Shown here piece after piece: positions 1-6,595 of a stretch of 64,000 nucleotides of DNA (position 1 is the stretch's first letter; each line of letters starts with the position of its first letter). Below the pieces are notes generated by a model that saw only the letters and a list, made by a program, of their open reading frames with translations, was not told the origin of the DNA and did no database searches. The position numbers were made by a program, and so were the translations under genes. The DNA lies in the NCBI GenBank assembly GCA_020248945.1, contig JADCGQ010000021.1:62001-126000 (forward strand), in the 5' to 3' direction. The DNA comes from Rubrivivax sp. (GTDB lineage Bacteria > Pseudomonadota > Gammaproteobacteria > Burkholderiales > Burkholderiaceae_C).

Positions 1-2
1 TG

Positions 3-1151
3 GGCCACCGGCTGCAGATGGCCGCCGCGCCCACGGCCGCCGGTGCGGCGCTGCTGGCGCGCTGGGCGCCGCGGGGTGTGGATGTGCTGCACGGCCCGCA
101 TGCCACCGACCGCGTGGCCCTGGCCGTGCTGCTGGCGCGCGCGCCCGTGGCGCTGCTGCCCGCGCCGCGCGCCACCATCGCCGCCGAGATGACGGCCATG
201 GGTCTGCACCGGCTGGCCGAGCTGCGCGCGCAGCCGCGCAGCGGCCTGGCGCGGCGCTTTGGCGAAGGCCTGCTCGACACGCTCGACCGCGCCTTCGGCG
301 ACACCGCCGACAGCCGCCGCTGGGCCACGCTGCCGGCGGTGTTCGAGGCCCGGCTGGAGTTGGCCGCGCGCGCCGAGAACACCGAGCAGGTGCTGCACGG
401 CGCCGGCGTGCTGCTGGCGCGGCTCGTGGCCTGGGCGCAGGGGCGGCAGGTGCGCGTGGGCCGCTTCGTGCTGCGCTGCCTGCACGAGCGCGCGCGCCAG
501 GAACTGGTGCCGCCCACCGAGCTGGCGGTGGAGCTGGCCGAGCCGGCCATCGAGCTGGCCCACCTGCAGGGCCTGCTGAAAGAACGCCTGGGCCGCCTCG
601 AACTGCCCGCCCCGACGCTCGACCTGCAACTGCACTGCCACCACGTCGTGGCCGCGCCGGCGCCCAACGGCGAGCTGTTCCCCACGCGCACGAGCCGCGC
701 CGAGGGCCTGCTGCGCCTGCTCGAGCGGCTGCGCGCGCGGCTGGGCGACGCGCAGGTGCAGCGTCTGGTGGCCGTGGCCGACCACCGCCCCGAACGCGGC
801 AGCCGCGCGCTGCCGGTGCAGGGCGAGGGCGCGCTGCCGGCGCTGCCCGCGGTGCCGCCCGGGCCGACGCTGCTCGACCCGGCGCTGCCGCTGCACCGCC
901 CGGCCTGGCTGCTGCCCGAGCCGCAGCCGCTGGCCGAAGGCGCCGACGGCACGCCGCTCGTCGGGGGCCGGCCGCTGCGCATCCTGGCCGGCCCCGAGCG
1001 CATCGAAACCGGCTGGTGGGACGAGCACCCGGTGCTGCGCGACTACTTCATCGCCGAGGCGCACGACGGCGCGCTGGTCTGGGTGTTCCGCCACCGCCTG
1101 CCGCAGCCGCCGAGCGAGCCGCAGTGGCATCTGCAGGGGCTGTTCGGTTGA
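3..1151 (+). CDS. imuB: ImuB-type Y-family DNA polymerase-like protein, 5' truncated by window edge
   Basis: The open frame runs in from the left edge, so only the C-terminal ~380 residues are visible; the first in-window ATG (position 18) is probably internal. ImuB is a catalytically inactive Y-family polymerase homologue that bridges the beta clamp, ImuA and DnaE2 in SOS-induced mutagenic translesion synthesis. The visible part covers the little-finger-like region and the characteristic ImuB tail: RPAWLLPEP, GPERIETGWWD, RDYFIAEA, WVFRHR and the terminal QWHLQGLFG. The palm motifs are outside the window, so loss of the catalytic acidic residues cannot be confirmed. The genes immediately downstream are not dnaE2, unlike the common imuA-imuB-dnaE2 arrangement. 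Assignment rests on the C-terminal signature. Confidence 0.87.
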   Translation, partial: GHRLQMAAAPTAAGAALLARWAPRGVDVLHGPHATDRVALAVLLARAPVALLPAPRATIAAEMTAMGLHRLAELRAQPRSGLARRFGEGLLDTLDRAFGDTADSRRWATLPAVFEARLELAARAENTEQVLHGAGVLLARLVAWAQGRQVRVGRFVLRCLHERARQELVPPTELAVELAEPAIELAHLQGLLKERLGRLELPAPTLDLQLHCHHVVAAPAPNGELFPTRTSRAEGLLRLLERLRARLGDAQVQRLVAVADHRPERGSRALPVQGEGALPALPAVPPGPTLLDPALPLHRPAWLLPEPQPLAEGADGTPLVGGRPLRILAGPERIETGWWDEHPVLRDYFIAEAHDGALVWVFRHRLPQPPSEPQWHLQGLFG

Positions 1152-1205
1152 GGCGCGGCTCACCGCGACGCTCGTCAGCGAAGCCCATGCGATAGTCCGC
1201 GCCCG

Positions 1206-1499
1206 ATGAAGACCGCCCCCGAAGAACCCGACGTGCCCCCCGAGGTGCGGCGCCAGATCGACCGCAGCGTCCCGGCGTTCCCCGGCATGCCGTGGCGCCG
1301 CCGCCTGTTGTTCGTGGCGCTGGCGCTGGCCATGGGCTGGGCGGTCGTGTCGACGATCGTCGATCCGCCCGGCGGCTTCAAGCGCAACCCCCCGCCCCGC
1401 CCCGACGCCGCGGCCTGCGCGCCCGGGCAGACGCAGGGCTGCGTCGGCGGCACGGCGCAGATCATCGCGGCGCCGGCCGCGCCGGCGGCCTCGCGCTGA
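1206..1499 (+). CDS. Small single-pass membrane protein, unknown function
   Basis: 97 residues. A charged, proline-rich N-terminus is followed by one hydrophobic segment at about residues 33-52 (LLFVALALAMGWAVVSTIV) and a short tail with two cysteines (CAPG...GCVGG) ending in an Ala/Pro-rich stretch. It begins 54 nt after imuB on the same strand and could be co-transcribed with it. No family was recognised. It is called because of the membrane segment preceded by RRR, the position between genes and the absence of a better frame. An overlapping antisense frame (1175-1465) shows no recognisable features. Confidence 0.6.
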   Translation: MKTAPEEPDVPPEVRRQIDRSVPAFPGMPWRRRLLFVALALAMGWAVVSTIVDPPGGFKRNPPPRPDAAACAPGQTQGCVGGTAQIIAAPAAPAASR

Positions 1500-1522
1500 A
1501 GATCTGCGCTGAACCCCGGGCC

Positions 1523-2107
1523 TCAGCCCAGTTCGATGCGAAAGCGCAGCCCGTCGCTGTGGCCGTAGGCCGCGCCCTTGCTGAAGGCGCCCATGGCCAC
1601 GCCGCCGTTGGCCGTGATCACCTTCTGCGACGGCAGGTTCTCGGGGTCGGTGGTGAGGTCGATGAAGCCCATGCCCAACTCGCGTGCCACGGGCAGCAGC
1701 AGGCCCAGCGCCCGCGTGCCGTGCCCACGCTGGCGCTGCCAGGGCACGAGGCTGTAGCCGACGTGGCCCAGCACGTAGGGCGGCAGCGGCGCATGGCCAT
1801 GGTTCCAGCGCAGGTTGATGAGGCCGACGAAGCCTCCCGGGCCCTCGTCGGCGGCGTCCCAGATCCAGCGCTGCAGGCTGGGCACGCGCGGCACCTGCGA
1901 GCCGTCGGGCAGCGTCACCAGCGGGCCGCCGCCCTGGCGGTTGTCGGTGAGCGCGACGAAGCCGGCGGGGTCTTCGGCGATGCGCGCCAGCGTCTCGCGG
2001 TTGGCGGCCTCGCCGCGCACGTTGTCGGGCGTCCAGCCGCGTTCGAGCGCGGCGCGGTAGGTGGGCAGCAGCGCCGCGGTGGGAACGCGCAGAAAGGTGC
2101 CCGTCAT
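1523..2107 (-). CDS. GNAT-family N-acetyltransferase
   Basis: 194 residues, predicted cytoplasmic acetyl-CoA-dependent acyltransferase of unknown substrate. The GNAT core is visible: the central strand with HVGYSLVPWQRQRGHGTRAL, where QRGHGT fits the Q/R-x-x-G-x-G/A pyrophosphate-binding loop, and a following helix and strand (MGFIDLTTDPENLPSQKVITANGG) typical of the C-terminal half. The start is the ATG at 2107-2105, which overlaps the stop of the upstream META-domain gene as ATGA. The frame stays open further upstream but only as a shadow of that gene. The four-base overlap implies translational coupling in a two-gene operon. Confidence 0.85.
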   Translation of the reverse strand: MTGTFLRVPTAALLPTYRAALERGWTPDNVRGEAANRETLARIAEDPAGFVALTDNRQGGGPLVTLPDGSQVPRVPSLQRWIWDAADEGPGGFVGLINLRWNHGHAPLPPYVLGHVGYSLVPWQRQRGHGTRALGLLLPVARELGMGFIDLTTDPENLPSQKVITANGGVAMGAFSKGAAYGHSDGLRFRIELG

Positions 2108-2529
2108 GGCGGGGCCTTGCCGGGCCGCAGGTCGAGCAGCGTGCCGCCGCCTTCGGACAGCAGTTTCAGCTTGCCGCCCTCGATGCGCCAGCCGCGCACT
2201 CCGCCGAGCGCCGCGAGGAAGCGGTCTTCGCTGCCGTCGTCGTCGGCACAGGCGCGGCGCGAGGCGCCGATGCCCTCGAAGCGCAGCCGCGGGCCTTCGA
2301 GCGTGTAGCCGCCGAGCAGCCGGTTGCAGCCGCCGTAGCCGACGAAGCGCGGCTCCTTGTCGTCGAGCCGGATGTGCGGGGCGCGCGGGCCGTCGGCGCC
2401 AAGCTGCCACACGGTGCCGCGCAGCGGCGGTGCGTCACCGCCCGCGGTCGCGGCGCAGGCCGACACCAGGGCGAACAGGGCCGGTGCCAGCAGCACGCGG
2501 AAGAAGCGGTGGGAGGTGGGTGCGTTCAT
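2104..2529 (-). CDS. META-domain (HslJ-like) lipoprotein
   Basis: 141 residues. The N-terminus has a signal peptide ending in a lipobox (LVSAC, Cys25), so the protein is predicted to be lipid-anchored. The rest is a META domain, recognised by LRGTVWQLG followed by YGGCNRLLGGYTLEG and a C-terminal strand pair, the fold of E. coli HslJ and of copper-resistance-associated META proteins. The start at 2529 was preferred over 2562 because it places the basic residues directly before the hydrophobic stretch. It is the first gene of a two-gene operon with the GNAT gene. The molecular function of META domains is not well established. Confidence 0.82.
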   Translation of the reverse strand: MNAPTSHRFFRVLLAPALFALVSACAATAGGDAPPLRGTVWQLGADGPRAPHIRLDDKEPRFVGYGGCNRLLGGYTLEGPRLRFEGIGASRRACADDDGSEDRFLAALGGVRGWRIEGGKLKLLSEGGGTLLDLRPGKAPP

Positions 2530-2563
2530 GCCCCCAACCTTAGCGCAGCGGCGCCGACGCACA

Positions 2564-2583
2564 CCTCTGCCGTCGGGCAGAGG
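2564..2583. repeat. Perfect 8-bp hairpin between META-lipoprotein and carboxylesterase genes
   Basis: CCTCTGCC and GGCAGAGG separated by GTCG, with no T-tract on either side. It lies just downstream of the carboxylesterase stop on the minus strand and upstream of the META gene. It could act as a 3'-end stabilising stem or a weak terminator for the trpS/esterase pair. Confidence 0.45.
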
Positions 2584-2607
2584 CGGTGGCCTTGTTCGAT
2601 CAGCCGA

Positions 2608-3291
2608 TCAGGCCAGCACCTGCTTCAGCCAGGCCTCGAGGTCGCGCACCTCTTCCAGGCACACCGAGTGCTCCATCGGGTACTCGTGCCACTCGACCGG
2701 CTGGCCGAGCGCGACGAGCGCATCGCGGCTGTCGCGGCCGCGCGCCGGCACGACGATGCCGTCGCGGCTGCCGTGCGCGCCGAACACCGGCGTGGCGGCG
2801 TTGGCCGCGTGGCGCTCGGCCGCGGTGTGGCCGGCCAGCGGCAGATAGCCCGACAGCGCGGCCAGCCCGGCCAGGCGCTGCCCGTAGCGCAGACCGGCGC
2901 CCAGCGTGATGGCGCAGCCCTGCGAAAAGCCCGCCAGCACGATGCGTTCGGCCGGCACGCCGCGCGCGACTTCGCGGTCGAGCAGCGCGTGCACGCCGGC
3001 GAAGCTGTCGCGCAGGCCGGCCTCGTCTTCCTGCCGGCTGAACGGATCGCGCGCGTCGGTGCCCGCGTAGATGTCGTACCAGGCGCGCATGCGGTGGCCG
3101 TTGTTCACGCTCACCGGCCGCACCGGCGCGCGCGGAAACACCCAGCGCAGCGGGCCCAGCGACTCGAGCCGCATCTCGTCAGCCAGCGAGAGGAAATCGG
3201 TGCCGTCAGCGCCCAGGCCGTGCAGCACGACGATGCTGGCGCGCGCCGGCTCGGCCGGGTGGAGTTCGATGGTCTGGATCGGGGTCGTCAT
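2608..3291 (-). CDS. Alpha/beta-hydrolase carboxylesterase (phospholipase/carboxylesterase family)
   Basis: 227 residues, the usual length of the small bacterial carboxylesterases related to acyl-protein thioesterase and Pseudomonas EstB. Visible elements are the oxyanion region VVLHGLGADGTDF (about 21-33), the nucleophile elbow GFSQG with Ser123, the acid Asp177 in GSRDGIV and His208 in PMEHSV. The start at 3291 gives MTTPIQTIEL, with trpS ending 8 nt upstream on the same strand. The frame remains open upstream only as an antiparallel shadow of trpS. The physiological ester substrate cannot be read from sequence. Confidence 0.92.
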   Translation of the reverse strand: MTTPIQTIELHPAEPARASIVVLHGLGADGTDFLSLADEMRLESLGPLRWVFPRAPVRPVSVNNGHRMRAWYDIYAGTDARDPFSRQEDEAGLRDSFAGVHALLDREVARGVPAERIVLAGFSQGCAITLGAGLRYGQRLAGLAALSGYLPLAGHTAAERHAANAATPVFGAHGSRDGIVVPARGRDSRDALVALGQPVEWHEYPMEHSVCLEEVRDLEAWLKQVLA

Positions 3292-3299
3292 CGTTGGCT

Positions 3300-4508
3300 T
3301 CAGTAGTTCAGGCCCATGGCGCCGCGCACGTCCTTCATCGTCTGCCGCGCCACCGTGCGCGCGCGCTCGGTGCCCATCTCGACGATCCAGTGCACCTGCT
3401 TCGGGTTGGCGAGATACGCCTCGGCGCGCTCGCGCCAGGGCTCTTGTTCCTTGACGATGGCGTCGATGACCGGCTGCTTGCATTCGAGGCAGCCGATGCC
3501 CGCGGTGGTGCAGCCCTGCTGCACCCACTGGTGCGTGGCCTCGTCGGTGTAGACCTTGTGGAACTGCCACACCGGGCACTTGGCCGGGTTGCCGGGGTCG
3601 GTGCGGCGCGCGCGCGCGGGGTCGGTGGCCATGCCGCGCACCTTCTTCGTCACCTCGGCGGGTTCGTCGCGCATCAGGATGGCGTTGCCGTAGCTCTTGC
3701 TCATCTTGGTGCCGTCGGTGCCGGGCAGGCGCAGCACCTCGGTGTGCAGCGCCTGCGGCTCGGTGAGCACGCTCTTGCCGCTGCCCTTGAGGTGGCCCAG
3801 CAGCAGCTCGCCGTCGTCGGGCGTCCAGCCGCTCACGGCCACGGCGGCCTTCTTCACGATGCCTTCGCCCTTGGCGTGGGCCTCGGCACTGCCGGTCTCG
3901 CCGAAGGCCTTGCGCTGCTTCTCGAAGTAGCGCTGGTCGTCCTTCGGCAGCTTGGCCAGCGTGGCGGCCACCAGCGCGTCGAAGTCCTTGTGGCGGCCAT
4001 ACAGGTTGTTGAAGCGGCGCGCCACCTCGCGCGTGAGCTCGACGTGCGAGCTCTGGTCCTCGCCCACCGGCACGTGGTTGGCCTTGTAGATCAGGATGTC
4101 GGCGGCCTGCAGCAGCGGGTAGCCGAGGAAGCCGTAGGTCGCGAGGTCGCGGTCCTTGAGCTTCTCCATCTGGTCCTTGTAGGTTGGCACGCGCTCGAGC
4201 CAGCCCAGCGGCGTGCCCATGGCCAGCAGCGTGAACAGCTCGGCGTGCTCGGGCAGCCGGCTCTGGATGAAGATGGTGCAGCGGTCGGGGTCCAGGCCGG
4301 CGGCGATCCAGTCGATCACCATCTCGTAGACGTAGCGTTCCATCACGTCGCGCTCTTCGTAGTGCGTGGTGAGGGCGTGCCAGTCGGCGACGAAGAAGAA
4401 GCACTCGTGCTCGTTCTGCAGGCGCACCCAGTTCTTCAGTGCGCCGTGGTAGTGGCCCAGGTGCATGGCGCCGGTGGGGCGCATGCCGGAGAGAACGCGG
4501 GATCGCAT
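3300..4508 (-). CDS. trpS: Tryptophanyl-tRNA synthetase
   Basis: 402 residues. Class I aminoacyl-tRNA synthetase charging tRNA-Trp. The HIGH-type signature is PTGAMHLGHYHG (residues 11-22) and the KMSKS loop is intact at 268-272. It is about 70 residues longer than the E. coli enzyme, mainly through an insertion between the Rossmann core and the KMSKS loop (about residues 175-255, rich in Lys and Gly), a long form I recall from Burkholderiales. It is followed after 8 nt by the carboxylesterase gene, suggesting co-transcription, and is divergent from purN. Confidence 0.97.
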   Translation of the reverse strand: MRSRVLSGMRPTGAMHLGHYHGALKNWVRLQNEHECFFFVADWHALTTHYEERDVMERYVYEMVIDWIAAGLDPDRCTIFIQSRLPEHAELFTLLAMGTPLGWLERVPTYKDQMEKLKDRDLATYGFLGYPLLQAADILIYKANHVPVGEDQSSHVELTREVARRFNNLYGRHKDFDALVAATLAKLPKDDQRYFEKQRKAFGETGSAEAHAKGEGIVKKAAVAVSGWTPDDGELLLGHLKGSGKSVLTEPQALHTEVLRLPGTDGTKMSKSYGNAILMRDEPAEVTKKVRGMATDPARARRTDPGNPAKCPVWQFHKVYTDEATHQWVQQGCTTAGIGCLECKQPVIDAIVKEQEPWRERAEAYLANPKQVHWIVEMGTERARTVARQTMKDVRGAMGLNY

Positions 4509-4594
4509 GGCAGGCAGTCGGTAGCTTCAGGCGGCGCGGATTGTGTCAGGCGGGGAGCGCCGCCCGCCGAATCGGCGCCGACAATGCCCACCCC

Positions 4595-5281
4595 ATGACG
4601 CAGCGCATCGCCATCCTGATCTCCGGCCGCGGTTCCAACATGGAGGCCATCGTGCGCGCCTGCACCGCCGAGCGATGGCCGGCGCAGGTGGTGGCCGTGG
4701 TCGCCAACCGGCCCGATGCCGCCGGCCTGGCCTTCGCCGCCGGGCACGGCATCGCCACCGCGGTGGTGGACCACAAGGCCCATGGGCCCGGAGCCTCGGG
4801 CCGCGAGGCCTTCGACGCCGCGCTGGCCGACGTGCTCGACCGCTTCGCGCCCGATGTCGTGGTGCTGGCCGGCTTCATGCGTATCCTCGGCGCGGCCTTC
4901 GTGCGGCGTTTCGAGGGCCGGCTGCTGAACATCCACCCCTCGCTGCTGCCGGCGTTTCCGGGGCTGCACACGCACCGGCGGGCGCTCGAGGCCGGCTGCA
5001 AGGCCGCAGGCGCCACCGTGCACTTCGTGACACCCGAGCTCGACCACGGGCCGATCGTGATGCAAAGCGTGGTGCCGGTGCGCGCCGATGACGACGAGCA
5101 CACGCTGGCTGCGCGCGTGCTGGCCACCGAGCACGTGATCTACCCGAAGAGCGTGCGCTGGTTCGTCGAAGGGCGGCTGCGCCTGGTGGGCGGGCGCGTG
5201 GAGCAGGCTCAGGGCGCGTCTCAGCTGCTGCTGGATCGGGGCACCGTGCCCGGCGCCGCAGGCGACGAGGGCCCGACGTAA
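4595..5281 (+). CDS. purN: Phosphoribosylglycinamide formyltransferase 1
   Basis: 228 residues. Transfers the formyl group of 10-formyl-THF to GAR in step 3 of de novo purine synthesis. Family marks are the phosphate-binding loop ISGRGSNM near the N-terminus and the folate/catalytic region NIHPSLLPAFPG, followed by the conserved HFVTPELDHGPIVMQ segment with the catalytic Asp. The start at 4595 gives MTQRIAILISGRGS, which matches the usual N-terminus; the longer frame from 4439 is antisense to trpS. The last 61 nt overlap the end of the convergent citrate-synthase-like gene, so its C-terminal ~20 residues are encoded on a doubly used stretch. Confidence 0.95.
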   Translation: MTQRIAILISGRGSNMEAIVRACTAERWPAQVVAVVANRPDAAGLAFAAGHGIATAVVDHKAHGPGASGREAFDAALADVLDRFAPDVVVLAGFMRILGAAFVRRFEGRLLNIHPSLLPAFPGLHTHRRALEAGCKAAGATVHFVTPELDHGPIVMQSVVPVRADDDEHTLAARVLATEHVIYPKSVRWFVEGRLRLVGGRVEQAQGASQLLLDRGTVPGAAGDEGPT

Positions 5282-6501
5282 CGCGATTGCACCCACATGC
5301 GGCGCCCGTGCTGGCGCTGCTCCAGCGCCTGCGCCAGCATGCCGGCACTGCGGGCCATGTGCACGAGGGCCAGCGCGCCGTGGCGCGGCGCCTTCAGGGC
5401 CCGGCGCAGGGCCACCATGCCGAAGTCGAGCGTCGGATGCATCACGTGGCCCTCGGCCGACGCCAGCTGCCAGCGCGCGGCCTTCGAGCCCAGCGAGCCG
5501 GCCAGATCCACCAGCGCGGCAGCCCGCGGGTCGCCTTGCACGAAGAGGTGGTGGTTGAAGCCGGGCAGGATCTCGCCACGCGCCCGGTACGAGTCGGCCA
5601 CCCGTCGCAGCGAGCCGGCGGCCTCGACTTCGTCGAACAGCGCCTCCACGGCCTCGAACTCGCCGCCGCTGAGCCGCACGAAGCCATAGCCCATGGTGGC
5701 GAGCAGGCAGGCGGCGAGGCTGCCTTGCATCGACGCCATCATGCGGCCCGACAGCGCCATGACGTTGGTCATCACGTCGGCGCACAGCACCAGCGCCTGG
5801 CGCAGCGCCTCGTGGTGGCGCGCCGGCAGGCGCCAGGCGCGCGCCACCTGCACATGCAGCGGGGCCGCACTCGGGGGCTGCAGCAGCCAGCACGCGAAGG
5901 CCAGCCGCAGGTGCTGCCCCAGGGCGGCGGCCAGCTCGTCGCCCTGCAACTGCGCGTCGCCTCGCAGCTGCGGCATGCCCAGCCCCCACAGTGCCACGGC
6001 ACGGGCCACCGGATCGGCCTGGCGCAGCCCCGCTGCCGTGCTGTGCCACAGGGCAGGCACGACCGGTGCCTCAGGGCCGAACGCGGCGCGGGCCGAGGTG
6101 CCCCACAGCAGCGCGGCGGTGTCTTCCAGGCTGGCGGCCCGGGCCCAGGCCACCAGCGGGTGGCCGCGGATGACGAGCACGCCGTCGACCACGCCGCTGA
6201 GCGCGGTGTCGACCAGCGGCCGGCCTTCGAAGAGCGTGTTCTCGGCCCCGGGCGCGGCCTTGCCGCGGGCCCGGGGCCCGCGTTGCTGCAGTTGCTCGAC
6301 CTCGAAGGCGGGGTAGCGGCTGCAGCGCGGATCGTGCGGGTCGGGCACGGCCGTCAGCAGGCCGCGGCTGACGTAGGCGTACAGCGTGGCCTTCTGCACG
6401 CCCAGTTGTGCGGCGGCCGCGTCGGCGCTGAGCAGCTCGCCGCTGGAACGCGGTGTTTCCGGAGGGCGGTGGCGAGGTCTCCGGGTGGTGGCGCGGCTCA
6501 T
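5221..6501 (-). CDS. Citrate-synthase-like protein with N-terminal helix-turn-helix domain
   Basis: 426 residues. Residues ~22-75 form an excisionase/MerR-like helix-turn-helix (LLSADAAAAQLGVQKATLYAYVSRGLL, then SRYPAFEVEQL). Residues ~85-400 align with citrate synthase: a DVMTNVMALSGRMMASMQGS helix, a GFVRLSGGEFEAVEALFDEV segment, PGFNHHLF (His317) and HPTLDF (Asp359). In true citrate synthases the LSGG position reads LHGG and supplies a catalytic histidine; here Ser278 replaces it, so normal condensation activity is doubtful. Divergent from a TonB-dependent receptor with about 95 nt between starts. The HTH plus degenerate enzyme suggests an acyl-CoA or oxaloacetate-sensing regulator (inference). 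Its 3' end overlaps purN by 61 nt. A variant active site with true activity is the alternative. Confidence 0.85.
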   Translation of the reverse strand: MSRATTRRPRHRPPETPRSSGELLSADAAAAQLGVQKATLYAYVSRGLLTAVPDPHDPRCSRYPAFEVEQLQQRGPRARGKAAPGAENTLFEGRPLVDTALSGVVDGVLVIRGHPLVAWARAASLEDTAALLWGTSARAAFGPEAPVVPALWHSTAAGLRQADPVARAVALWGLGMPQLRGDAQLQGDELAAALGQHLRLAFACWLLQPPSAAPLHVQVARAWRLPARHHEALRQALVLCADVMTNVMALSGRMMASMQGSLAACLLATMGYGFVRLSGGEFEAVEALFDEVEAAGSLRRVADSYRARGEILPGFNHHLFVQGDPRAAALVDLAGSLGSKAARWQLASAEGHVMHPTLDFGMVALRRALKAPRHGALALVHMARSAGMLAQALEQRQHGRRMWVQSRYVGPSSPAAPGTVPRSSSS

Positions 6502-6503
6502 GT

Positions 6504-6529
6504 ATTGACGATGTTGATCAAGATTGACG
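6504..6529. promoter_or_regulatory. Candidate operator: direct repeat flanking a palindrome
   Basis: In the divergent spacer, two identical ATTGACG copies (6504-6510 and 6523-6529) flank the perfect 8-bp palindrome TTGATCAA (6514-6521). The site starts 3 nt from the HTH/citrate-synthase start codon and about 65 nt from the receptor start, where an autoregulator would be expected to bind. This is inferred from position and symmetry only. Confidence 0.4.
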
Positions 6530-6595
6530 CGGCATGCCAGTGTCGGTGCAATGCGAAGCAGGGTCCAGCCTTCACGCGGCCCGCCACGCCACACC

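Noticed and set aside
2608-4404. Single 598-codon minus-strand gene
   Set aside because: Only the last 227 codons match a family; the first part is antiparallel to trpS in another frame and has Arg/Ala-rich composition.
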